Assembly: GCA_965206445.1 (NCBI GenBank)
Contig: CBDBJR010000002.1
Location: 2,046,001-2,110,000 of the forward strand
From: CBDBJR01 sp965206445
Lineage (GTDB): Bacteria > Pseudomonadota > Gammaproteobacteria > Arenicellales > Poriferihabitantaceae
Direction of reading: 5' to 3'
Length of the DNA: 64,000 nucleotides
The notes beneath the pieces are model-generated. The model did not search any database, was not told where the DNA came from, and was given only the letters and a program-made list of their open reading frames with translations. The translations under genes and the position numbers were made by a program. Positions within the stretch are counted from its first letter, which is position 1. Each line of letters starts with the position of its first letter. Shown here one piece after another: positions 35,394-44,213 of this stretch.

Positions 35394-36586
35394 GGAACAT
35401 CTGATTAACACATGAAAACTTTAGTTTCAATGCGAAACGCTCTTTTACTATTCAGATATGTGGCATTGATGCCGATGAACTCGACTCAAAAAGCGCTGTT
35501 TCACCGCCTCCGGGGCTTTTCTTCCCCCATCCGACTTTTTTCAGGCGCAGCTTACCCGCAATTCCAGCCGCTTTCGCCGCAACAGCGGGGTTTTGGCCAT
35601 CACCAGGTTACTCAAGGCGCAGGCCACGAACAGACGATGCGTATTCTTATCCAGCCCCCGGTAGCGCACTTTGCAAAACCCGAACCATTGTTTGATAATG
35701 CCAAACTGATGTTCCACCTTGGCCCTGACCCGGGATTTGTTCCAGTTTGCACAACGCTCCTGCTCCGTCAACGGTCGGTTTCTACGGCCTTTCGCTTGCG
35801 TGAAATTCCTTGCCTGCGGAGCACAATCGGTTATCACTTGCCCCTGACCCGTATAGGCCGAATCACCCCAGACACGGGTTTCCTCGCCGTGCAGCAGGTC
35901 GCTAAGAATCTGGGAGTTGTGCACATTCGCAGGCGTTGCAACCACCGAATGCATCAGCTTGGTACGACTGTCCACACCAATGTGCGCCTTCATTCCAAAA
36001 TACTACTGCCTGCCCTTGCGAACCTGACGCATATCCGGGTCGCGCTCTTTGTTCTTGTTCCTGGTAGAACTCGGGGCAGGTATGATGCTCGCATCAACAA
36101 TTGTGCCACGCGAGACCTTCAGGCCGTTTTCTTGCAGATACTGATTCACCTGATGAAACAGTTGGTCGCCCAGATCGTGCTTCTCCATCAAATGGCGGAA
36201 TTTGCACACCGTGGTCTCATCGGGAGCCGGCTCTCTACCGAGGTCTATACCGACAAACCGGCGCAATGCGCGCGAGTCATACAACGCTTCTTCTACGGCC
36301 GGGTCGGAGAGATTAAACCAATGCTGAAGAAAATGGATTCGCAGCATGCGTTCAATCCCGATCGGGGGACGCCCCACTCCCTTTGGATGGGGGTAAAACG
36401 GCTTGATGACTTTGGCTAGTTCCTCCCAGGGGATAATCGTTTCCATCTCTTCCAGAAACCGCTCTTTACGGGTCTTCTTACGGAATTTCTCGAATCCATT
36501 TTCAGAAAGTTTCTGTTGCATGGAATTCAGCCTCTGATAATGATTTTCTGTATTATAAGCGATTATGGCAATAAATCAGAGTTGCT
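35394..36586 (-). mobile_element. IS5-family insertion sequence (degenerate)
   Basis: About 1.2 kb, bounded by imperfect inverted ends. The left end reads inward GGAACATCTGATTAA from 35394; the right end reads inward AGCAACTCTGATTTA from 36586. Both share TCTGATT at the same distance from the tip. It contains one transposase frame with an internal stop. TTAA flanks the left end, but no matching duplication is evident at the right, consistent with later deletion. The right boundary cuts a fucosyltransferase gene. Confidence 0.75.
35541..36521 (-). pseudogene. IS5-family transposase with in-frame amber stop
   Basis: The frame of 327 codons is continuous from MQQKLSENGFEKFRKKTRKE to the C-terminal RYRGLDKNTHRLFV-type end, except for one TAG at 35994-35996. 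The sequence around it reads RKGRQ-stop-YFGMKAHIGVD. Relatives have Trp (TGG) there, so a single G-to-A change explains the stop. The DDE elements are visible: IVDASIIPAP for the first Asp, DSAYTG for the second, and KVEHQFGIIK with the Glu. Transposition from this copy is therefore unlikely without suppression. Confidence 0.85.
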
Positions 36587-36934
36587 CTCTATCTGTTTAA
36601 AGTATCGCTCCGACTGAAAATAACCATACAGATTGGCATTCAGGGGGCAGGTATCGAACAGATGTGCATCGAACTCAAAGCCGCGCTCTCTCACCGTCAC
36701 CCGCAAATATTTGCGAAAATATTTGCGTTTGCGGTACTTCAGGCCATACAGATTGAATGCGTCGTAGAGCGTGATGCCGGATGCGGCAACATTCGGATCT
36801 TTGCTGCCAAAACAGCTCCTGGGCGGGATGCAGAATTCTGTTCCACGATGCGCCGCAATGCCTCTCAGGGAAGCATACTGAAACATCTGATTGCCCAGCC
36901 GGCCTAAATTGCCCAGGGCATTAAACGACAGCAT
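36587..36934 (-). pseudogene. Alpha-1,2-fucosyltransferase (GT11), truncated by the IS
   Basis: The frame starts MLSFNALGNLGRLGNQMFQY, the hallmark N-terminus of GT11 fucosyltransferases, and continues PPRSCFG, LYDAFNLY and LYGYFQSERYFKQIE. After about 116 residues it enters the IS end and stops. The catalytic and GDP-fucose-binding HxRxxD region, further along in the family (about 290 residues), is lost. Its role would have been to decorate a surface glycan. Base composition is less GC-rich than flanking genes. Confidence 0.8.
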
Positions 36935-37037
36935 TATCGAAAAACGCCGGTGTAACTGCGGCGCATGCCCTGTTCCGGGCCTATCCGTGGCAACCAGCCC
37001 TGGTGGCGATCAATCCGGCAATCCTCACCCGCTGTCG

Positions 37038-38387
37038 TCAATTTGAATGCGCCCGCAGTTGTGCCGGCATCTGCTCCAGACTGGCCCGGAATTTTTCCAC
37101 CAGCTCGTCAATTTGCAGCTGGCTGATGATCAGCGGCGGGCACAGGATCATCGTATCGCCAACCGCGCGCATAATCAAACCATTGTCGGCGCAGACATCA
37201 CGGCACACCCGGCCGGCACGCCCCTGGCCGGTCGGGTCGGCAACCAACTCCACTGCGCCGAGAAAGCCGACGCCCCTGGCCTCGCCAACCAGCGGATGCG
37301 CGCCGAGCAGGCCAATCTGCTGTTGCAGATAGTCCATCGTATTATCCCGCGCCTGCTCGATGATCCGTTCCGTGCGCATCAGCTGGATATTTTTCAGCGC
37401 CACTGCGCAGGCCACCGGGTGGCCGGAATAGGTATAGCCGTGGGTAAATTCCTCGCCCTGCTCCAGCACCGCTGCGACCTTGTCGGCAATCATTACCGCG
37501 CCGATCGGCTGATAGCCCGACGACAGGCCCTTGGCCATCGTCATGACATCACCCTCGATCTGATAGCGCTGCGAACCGAACCATTCCCCGGTGCGGCCAA
37601 AACCACAGATCACTTCATCCACCACCAGCAGCAGGTCATACTTGCGGCAAATGCGCTGAATCTCGGGCCAGTAGGTCGCCGGCGGAATGATCACACCGCC
37701 CGCCCCCTGCACCGGTTCAGCGATAAACGCCGCCACCCGATCCGGGCCCAGCTCCAGGATGCGGGTTTCCAGCGCCTGCGCCGCCTGCAAGCCAAACTCA
37801 TCCGCGCTCAGCCCGGCGCCGGGGCGGTAGTACGGCTGCATGATATGCGCGATATCGGGTATCGGCAGCCCGCCAATGGCATGCATGCTCTGCATCCCGC
37901 CCAGGCTCGCCCCCGCCATGCTGCTGCCGTGGTAGGCATTCTCGCGGCTGATAATGATGCTGCGCCCGGGCTGCCCCTGAAGCTGCCAGTAATAGCGCAC
38001 CAGGCGCACCACGGTATCGTTGCCGTCCGACCCGGAACAGCCGAAAAAGACCCGGCTGTACTGCGGCGGCGTCACCTCGGCCAGCACCTCGGCCAGCTCC
38101 ACCGCCGGCAGTTGGGCGGTGTGAAAAAAGCTGTTGTAATACGGCAATTGCTCCATTTGCAGTTTTGCCACCTCCGCCAGCTCGTGACGCCCGTAGCCGA
38201 TGTTGACGCACCACAGCCCGGACATGCCGTCCAGGTAGCGGTTGCCATCGGAGTCATAGATATATATCCCCTGCGCCCCGGTCACAATCCGGGCGCCGGT
38301 TTTGTGCATTTCCCGGTGATTGGTGAACGGGTGGACGTGGTGCTTACGGTCAGCCGCCTGCAATTCGGCGGTATTGTAGAGTCTCAT
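37038..38387 (-). CDS. Class III aminotransferase, putrescine/polyamine type (SpuC-like)
   Basis: PLP-dependent transaminase that would take an amino group from putrescine or a related omega-amine to pyruvate or 2-oxoglutarate. The 449-residue protein shows GIYIYDSDGNRYLDGMSGLW, FGCSGSDGNDTVVRLVRYY, AFIAEPVQGAGG, LLVVDEVICGFGRTGEWFG and the PLP-lysine segment MTMAKGLSSGYQPIGAV. ATG 38387 gives the family start MRLYNTAELQAAD. It follows the glutamine-synthetase-like gene by about 50 bases, as in Pseudomonas polyamine operons. Beta-alanine or other omega-amino substrates remain possible. Confidence 0.85.
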   Translation of the reverse strand: MRLYNTAELQAADRKHHVHPFTNHREMHKTGARIVTGAQGIYIYDSDGNRYLDGMSGLWCVNIGYGRHELAEVAKLQMEQLPYYNSFFHTAQLPAVELAEVLAEVTPPQYSRVFFGCSGSDGNDTVVRLVRYYWQLQGQPGRSIIISRENAYHGSSMAGASLGGMQSMHAIGGLPIPDIAHIMQPYYRPGAGLSADEFGLQAAQALETRILELGPDRVAAFIAEPVQGAGGVIIPPATYWPEIQRICRKYDLLLVVDEVICGFGRTGEWFGSQRYQIEGDVMTMAKGLSSGYQPIGAVMIADKVAAVLEQGEEFTHGYTYSGHPVACAVALKNIQLMRTERIIEQARDNTMDYLQQQIGLLGAHPLVGEARGVGFLGAVELVADPTGQGRAGRVCRDVCADNGLIMRAVGDTMILCPPLIISQLQIDELVEKFRASLEQMPAQLRAHSN

Positions 38388-38436
38388 GGTGGGTACGCTC
38401 CCATAGATGGTTGTAACACCGGCCGGTGACCGTCGG

Positions 38437-39816
38437 CTAGACACTCAACAGCAGATATTCGCGCTCCCAGGCGCTGATGACTTTCAGAAAGATGTCGTGT
38501 TCGTGCTGCTTGATACTGCTGAACAAACGCACAAAACGCGCACCGAGCACCGCCTGCAGCGGCTCGCATTCCAACAGCTGATCGACCGCCTCACGCAGCG
38601 TATGCGGCAGCGTCGATTCGATCTCCTGCGCATCGTCCTGCACCGGGTTTTTCGGCTTGATTTTTTCCATCATCCCCAGATAGCCGCACGCGAGTGACGC
38701 CGCAATCGCCAGATACGGGTTGACGTCCGCGCCCGCGATGCGATTCTCGATGCGCCGCGCGTCGGCGTGCGACACCGGTATGCGCAACCCGGCGGTGCGA
38801 TTGTCATAGCCCCATTCGACGTTGACCGGCGTGCCAAAATCATCCGGCGTCAAACGCCGGTATGAATTGACATTCGGCGCCAGCAGCGCCATCGCCGCCG
38901 GCAGATAGGTTTGCAGGCCGCCGATGTAGTGCCTGAACAGCCGGCTTTCATTGCCGTGCTGATTGCTGAATATATTTTTACCCGTTCGAATCGCATTCAG
39001 ACTTTGATGGATATGCAGCGCACTGCCCGGCTGATCCTCCATCGGCAGCGCCATAAACGTGGCATAGACTTCATGCCGCATCGCCACCTCGCGTAGCGCA
39101 CGCTTGAACAGAAAAACCTGATCCGCCAGCTCCAGCGCATTGCCGTGCAGCAGGTTGACCTCCATCTGCGTCACCCCCGATTCGTGGATCAGGGTTTCGA
39201 GGCCGAGGTCCTGTTTGTCGCAGTAGTCGTACAGCTCGTCAAACAGCGGCGCAAATTCGTTGACCGCATCGATGCTGAACGACTGGCGCCCGCTCTCCGC
39301 CCGGCCCGAGCGGCCAATCGGCGGCTCCAGCGGATAATCGGCATCGGGGTTGGGTTTAACCAGATAAAACTCGATTTCGGGCGCCACCACCGCCTCCCAG
39401 CCCTGTTTTTCATACAGCGCCAGCACCCGCCGCAGCACCTGCCGCGGCGCGACGTCAACCGGCCGGCCGTCGAAATAATAGCAATCATGGATAATCACCG
39501 CGGTCGGCTCGGAGGCGCGCGGCACGATGCGCACCGTAGCCGGGTCCGGCTTCAGGAAAATATCGCCGTCGGCCTCACTCAGCACCTCCCATTCGTCCGG
39601 GAACTCGCCATCCACCGTCTGCCCAAAAATACTCTCAGGCAAGCGCAGACCGACGTCCTCCTGATATTTTTTCGCCGGCACGATCTTGCCTTTGGCCGCC
39701 CCGGTCATATCCGGGATGACGGCTTCAACTTCCTCAATCGCGTTGGTGTCGAGCCAGTTACGCAGATCCCGCGGCAATTTGCCGCGCACTTTGCTGTCTA
39801 TTTTGGTGGTTGCCAT
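38437..39816 (-). CDS. puuA: Glutamine synthetase family, gamma-glutamylpolyamine synthetase-like
   Basis: ATP-dependent ligation of glutamate to putrescine (or another amine), the first step of the gamma-glutamyl route. The 459-residue protein has the GS fold: VVAPEIEFYLVKPNPDADYP, THE-like metal residues in LIHESGVTQMEVNLLHGNAL, SALHIHQSL, and NSYRRLTPDDFGTPVNVEWGYDNR. The SAVH/HxHQS region and length match PuuA/SpuI rather than GlnA, and no adenylylation loop is seen. Neighbouring aminotransferase and FAD oxidase genes support polyamine catabolism. Confidence 0.85.
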   Translation of the reverse strand: MATTKIDSKVRGKLPRDLRNWLDTNAIEEVEAVIPDMTGAAKGKIVPAKKYQEDVGLRLPESIFGQTVDGEFPDEWEVLSEADGDIFLKPDPATVRIVPRASEPTAVIIHDCYYFDGRPVDVAPRQVLRRVLALYEKQGWEAVVAPEIEFYLVKPNPDADYPLEPPIGRSGRAESGRQSFSIDAVNEFAPLFDELYDYCDKQDLGLETLIHESGVTQMEVNLLHGNALELADQVFLFKRALREVAMRHEVYATFMALPMEDQPGSALHIHQSLNAIRTGKNIFSNQHGNESRLFRHYIGGLQTYLPAAMALLAPNVNSYRRLTPDDFGTPVNVEWGYDNRTAGLRIPVSHADARRIENRIAGADVNPYLAIAASLACGYLGMMEKIKPKNPVQDDAQEIESTLPHTLREAVDQLLECEPLQAVLGARFVRLFSSIKQHEHDIFLKVISAWEREYLLLSV

Positions 39817-39867
39817 AGCCGCGGTATGCTACCGCGAGTCGCGGAAGTTTGCAAAGCCGCACGTAAC

Positions 39868-39895
39868 GGAGGGGGGATATTCCTGTTCCCCCTCC
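39868..39895. repeat. Dispersed palindrome, copy 2
   Basis: GGAGGGGG and CCCCCTCC form an 8-bp stem around GATATTCCTGTT, which contains the ATTCCTG core shared with the other copies. It lies between the divergent puuA-like and FAD oxidase genes, so it is not simply a terminator. Confidence 0.65.
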
Positions 39896-40025
39896 TTTAG
39901 CCCAGCAATGGCACAATGCTATTTCCTCCAGTCAATGCTATTATTCGCCGCCAGACCGATGCACTGATTGACCGGCAGAGCGCAGTTGCAGTGGCAGTTC
40001 TGCCGGTTTTCGCCACCTCAATCAC

Positions 40026-41315
40026 ATGCACCCAGACTCGCATCAAGACGCCGACTCCTACTACGCCGCCAGCAGCAACGGGCCAGTCGATGCGCCGGCG
40101 CTGGCGAGCGATCAGGACACCGAGGTCGTAGTCATTGGCGGCGGCCTGACCGGCTCGTCAACGGCGCTGCACCTGGCGGAAAAAGGCGTCGATGTGGTGC
40201 AGCTGGAAGCCCGGCATTTCGGCTGGGGCGCCTCCGGGCGTAGCGGCGGACAAATTGTCAACGGCTATTCGCTCGAACAAAACGAGCTGGAAAAACTGGT
40301 CGGGCTGGAGCGGGCACAACGGCTTTGGCAGCATTCGATCAACGCCGTCACGCATACCGAATCGCTGATTCAACGCCTGCAAATTCAATGTGATTATCGG
40401 CGCGGCTATCTGCACGTTGCGGTCAAGCCCAAACAGGCGGTGGCGCTGCAACAGTGGGTGCGGCATCTGGCCGCAGTCTACGGCTATGACGCGATGGCGT
40501 ATCACGACCGCCGGCAGCTTGGCGAGCTGCTCGGCAGCACACTGTACAGCGGCGGCGCTTTCGACCCGGGCGGCGGGCATCTGCACCCGTTGAATTACAC
40601 CGTCGGGGTGGCGCGCGCGGCGCAGCAGGCCGGCGCAAAACTGTACCGGAAGTCGCCGGCCGTTCGGGTGCAGCCGCACGCTGACGGCTATCGCGTGGTG
40701 TGCGACAACGGCGTAATTCAATGCCGACAAGTAGTCTACGCCTGCAATGCCTATCTGGATCGGCTGGCGCCGGCCATCGACAATAAAATCATGCCGGTCG
40801 GCACCTATATCATCGCCACCGAGCCGCTATCGGACGAACAGGCCGACAGCGTCATCCGCAGCCGGGTGGCGGTCGCCGACACCAACTTTGTGCTCGACTA
40901 CTATCGCTTGTCAGCCGACCGGCGGATGCTGTTTGGCGGCCGGGTCAGCTACTCGGCGCACCCGCCGCGCAACCTGGCCGAATCATTGCGACGGCGCATG
41001 CTGCGGGTGTTTCCGCAACTCGGCGAGGTCAAGGTCGACTACTGCTGGGGCGGCTGCGTCGCGATTACGCGCAACCGGGCGCCGCATATCGGCCAGCAGG
41101 CCGACGGCAGTTGGTTCGCCCACGGCTATTCCGGCCACGGCATGGCGCTGTCCGGCTATATCGGCAAACTGCTGGCCGACGCCGTGCGCGGGCAAGCCGA
41201 CGATCTCGACGACTTCCGCGCAATCCGCCACCGCGCCTTCCCCGGCGGCCGCCTGCTGCGCACGCCGCTATTGGTGGCCGGCATGTCGTATTACCGCTGG
41301 CGCGACAATCTGTAA
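40026..41315 (+). CDS. puuB: FAD-dependent oxidoreductase, gamma-glutamylputrescine oxidase-like
   Basis: DAO-family flavoprotein of 429 residues that would oxidise gamma-glutamylputrescine to the aldehyde. The ADP-binding motif VVVIGGGLTGSSTALHL lies at about residues 34-50. It is followed by GWGASGRSGGQIVNGYSLEQ, typical of the PuuB group, and the C-terminal ITRNRAPHIGQ and HGYSGHGMALSGYIGKLLAD. It is divergent from the gamma-glutamylpolyamine synthetase gene, the expected pathway partner. The exact amine is inferred. Confidence 0.87.
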   Translation: MHPDSHQDADSYYAASSNGPVDAPALASDQDTEVVVIGGGLTGSSTALHLAEKGVDVVQLEARHFGWGASGRSGGQIVNGYSLEQNELEKLVGLERAQRLWQHSINAVTHTESLIQRLQIQCDYRRGYLHVAVKPKQAVALQQWVRHLAAVYGYDAMAYHDRRQLGELLGSTLYSGGAFDPGGGHLHPLNYTVGVARAAQQAGAKLYRKSPAVRVQPHADGYRVVCDNGVIQCRQVVYACNAYLDRLAPAIDNKIMPVGTYIIATEPLSDEQADSVIRSRVAVADTNFVLDYYRLSADRRMLFGGRVSYSAHPPRNLAESLRRRMLRVFPQLGEVKVDYCWGGCVAITRNRAPHIGQQADGSWFAHGYSGHGMALSGYIGKLLADAVRGQADDLDDFRAIRHRAFPGGRLLRTPLLVAGMSYYRWRDNL

Positions 41316-41468
41316 TCAATCAGCGGTCTGTGCGTGTCGGATCATCCATTGAGCCGCATCTGTACCCGCGTTTGCCGCCAGTCCCGATTTGGTGCCATCG
41401 GGTTGAATCAGCGGCCAGCGGGAGTCGAAGCGGCCAATTTTCTCGCCGCCGCATTCAATTGAGCAGCA

Positions 41469-42288
41469 TCACGCCGCAAAAATCCGCTCACGATGGTAGG
41501 CGAGAAAATCGGCAGCGGGAATAAATTTTTCCGGCAAGTGAATTTTGCGGCCGTCGTATTGGTGAAACAGGTCGGCAATGATGGCGTCGCGCGATTGCGC
41601 CAAAACGCGGCCGAGTTGGACGCAATAATCCCCGTCAATCGTCAGCAGTCCACGGTCAAACGCACGGTCGTGCAGCGCGTTGAGGCAGAGTCCGTTGCAT
41701 GGATTCGCCTTTTCGGTTTTATCGCATTCACGCCACGGTTTGATATGACTCGCGGTCAGTAATTCGGCGCGCGATTCCGGTCACGCAGCATTTCCCCCCG
41801 TAAGCGGACAGCACCGCATCGTGGAAAAACTGCTGTCCGATTCGCTGCTTGCCAAGACGCAATTTTTCCACACCCAGATGCATCGCCTCTGCGTTGGAAA
41901 CCGGCAATGCGCCGACGGCATCCACATCAAGCCGCTGAATGCGCCGAAACACCGCTAGCAATCGCTCGCTTTCCAACGCCAGCGATTCCCAATCGCGGCT
42001 GAATTCACGCCACACTGCTTTATCGAGACGGCTGGCGTGATCCATGCCAGAAATTTTTCGCTTTCGCAACACCGGATCCAAGCTGCCGAAGTTGGCGATT
42101 TTCAAATTCACCGACGCCGGCGTCCGTCCAATCAGCCCCGCGAGATGCATCACATCGGGATTCCGCGCGCTGACCCTGGCAAACGGAATCCGGCAATACA
42201 GATGAAAGACAACTATCGTCTCCTCGCGCGTCCACCGTTGCCGGTAACGCTGGGACTTCAACTGAGATTGCGGCATTGTATCGATCAA
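41469..42288 (-). pseudogene. HNH endonuclease, frameshifted
   Basis: The first 180 codons (SQRYRQRWTREETIVVFHLY, GRTPASVNLKIANFGSLDP, GGKCCVTGI) read as the N-terminal part of a COG3440-type HNH endonuclease and stop at 41728. In another frame, starting just after TGIAR near 41768, the missing part continues intact: ELLTASHIKPW, NPCNGLCLNALHDRAFDRGL and HLPEKFIPAADFLAYHRERI, ending at 41469. SHIKPW and LCLNALHD carry the HNH metal and catalytic residues. One indel explains the break. Confidence 0.8.
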
Positions 42289-42401
42289 TTAAATAACCCC
42301 TCCAACAGGGCGCGGACAGAAGCGCGGCAGGCGCCGTCCACTTAGTCTAACCGATCAGTCAAGCCCCCGCTTCCTCGCCCGCCACCAACCGGCGATCGGC
42401 A

Positions 42402-44204
42402 TTGTCAGCGCATCCGTTCATGTTGTATGCTCCGCAGTTGACACAGGCAGAACCTCGACCAACGGCTTCCTCTGATGCCCGCAATCCCCGCCTGCGGTAT
42501 ACCAATGTGATTTTCCAACCCACAAACCTGCTGATATTATGCCGCCGCTGCGTGCTGGCGGCGACCCTGACGCTGTGCACCGGCCTGTTGGCCCAGACCG
42601 ATTCCTCCGATCTGCAAACGGCGCAGGCCAGGCTGTCCGGGTTGCAGGACAACCTGACCGCGGTACGGGGAAAAATCCCCGCGGCGGTCGGCGGCGACCG
42701 GGAATTGCTGGCCGAGTACGCCGCCACGCTGTCCCGGCAGTACCGTACGCAGCTATGGGAGTTTGCCGAACGCTACGCCGACGAGGGCGACAACAACCAC
42801 CAGGCAGCAACGCAGGGCTTATTGCGGCAACTGTCGACGCAGCTCGCGTCGGAGCTGGATCAGCTCAGCATGCAACTACAGCAATCGCACGCGCAGCAGA
42901 GCGACCCGGGAAATCCGACCGCCGCCGAGCAGCAGCATCGGCGATTGCTACATGAACGGCGCGATGAGCTGATTGCCGCCCTGATTGCCAACGCGCAGCA
43001 GCGCGACCAGCTCGGCGACCCGGCGCCGGCGGATATCCGGCAGGCCGAGCGCGTGATTATCGAGCGTGCAGACTTGCTCAGCGGGCGGATTGAGCTTGGC
43101 CGGCGCCGCCAACAGCAGATCAATGCCGACCTGTCCGCGTTGCAGTATGACAGCGACGAAATCGCGGCCTTGAAAAAAACCCTGAGCGCCCAGCGCCGGC
43201 AGCTCGAGTCGGACGCGCAGCAACTCAGCCGGATGGCCGACCTGCTCGAGTCGGTCGACAGTGATGCCGCCCGCTACAAGCAAACCGCGTTCTTTGCCTC
43301 CGGCGACATCGGCGAGGTTTATCTCGACACCGAGGTCACCGGCTCGATTTTCAAACAATGGCAGCGCCAGATCGAACGGGTTTTTATCGAGCAGTCGCCG
43401 CAGTTGATGGCCCGGCTGCTGCTGGGCGGGCTGCTGCTGATGGGGTTCTGGCTGGCCTCGCGCGCGGTCAAAGCGATTTTGCAGCGCTGGATCGGCAGCA
43501 TCAAACTGGATATGTCGAATCTGGCGCGGGATTTTATCATCGGCGCATCCTCCAAGGTCGTGCTGCTGATCGGCGTGCTGATCGGCCTGTCACAAATCGG
43601 CTTGCAGGTCGGCCCGTTGCTCGCCGGTCTGGGCATCGTCGGTTTTGTCGTCGGCTTTGCGCTGCAAGACACACTGTCCAATTTTGCCTCCGGCCTGATG
43701 ATCCTGGTGTGCCACCCGTTCGATGAGGGCGACTACATCAACGCCGCCGGGGTCGAGGGCACCGTGCGCCGGATGAACCTGGTCAGCACGACCATTTACA
43801 CGGTCGAGAACCATCGCCTGGTGGTGCCGAACAACAAAATCTGGGGCGACATTATCCGCAATATCACCTCGCAGAAACTGCGGCGCGTAGACCTGGTTTT
43901 TGGCGTCAGCTACGACGACGACATCGAGCGGGTCGAAACGGTATTGCGCCAGGTAATCGCCGCCCATCCGCTGGTCATGCCGGAGCCGGAAACCGTCATC
44001 AAACTGAATCGGCTGGCCGATTCGGCGGTCGAATTTATCGCCCGGCCGTGGGTCAGGAGCGAGCATTATCTGGAGCTGTACTGGGACCTGCAAAAGCAAG
44101 TCAAGCTGGCGTTCGACCGCGCCGGCATTCATTTTCCTTTTCCGCAGCGCGAGGTCACGCTGATATCGGCCGAGCCGCCGCCGGGGCCGCCGGCAGCGGA
44201 GTAA
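42402..44204 (+). CDS. MscS-family mechanosensitive ion channel
   Basis: A large MscS-like channel (600 residues) that would release osmolytes on hypo-osmotic shock. The N-terminus leads into a hydrophobic segment (LLILCRRCVLAATLTLCTGL) that looks like a signal sequence. A periplasmic coiled region rich in Gln and Leu runs to about residue 330. Three to four membrane helices end with the pore-lining GIVGFVVGFALQDTLSNFASG and the MscS beta-domain GDYINAAGVEGTVRRMNLVSTTI. The start is uncertain; GTG 42507 would put the signal sequence at the N-terminus. rluC follows 9 bases later. Confidence 0.88.
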   Translation: MSAHPFMLYAPQLTQAEPRPTASSDARNPRLRYTNVIFQPTNLLILCRRCVLAATLTLCTGLLAQTDSSDLQTAQARLSGLQDNLTAVRGKIPAAVGGDRELLAEYAATLSRQYRTQLWEFAERYADEGDNNHQAATQGLLRQLSTQLASELDQLSMQLQQSHAQQSDPGNPTAAEQQHRRLLHERRDELIAALIANAQQRDQLGDPAPADIRQAERVIIERADLLSGRIELGRRRQQQINADLSALQYDSDEIAALKKTLSAQRRQLESDAQQLSRMADLLESVDSDAARYKQTAFFASGDIGEVYLDTEVTGSIFKQWQRQIERVFIEQSPQLMARLLLGGLLLMGFWLASRAVKAILQRWIGSIKLDMSNLARDFIIGASSKVVLLIGVLIGLSQIGLQVGPLLAGLGIVGFVVGFALQDTLSNFASGLMILVCHPFDEGDYINAAGVEGTVRRMNLVSTTIYTVENHRLVVPNNKIWGDIIRNITSQKLRRVDLVFGVSYDDDIERVETVLRQVIAAHPLVMPEPETVIKLNRLADSAVEFIARPWVRSEHYLELYWDLQKQVKLAFDRAGIHFPFPQREVTLISAEPPPGPPAAE

Positions 44205-44213
44205 TTTTCGCCG

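Noticed and set aside
37047..38429. 460-residue plus-strand ORF
   Set aside because: Antisense to the class III aminotransferase, whose PLP motifs are intact; the ORF is His/Arg/Pro-rich shadow sequence.
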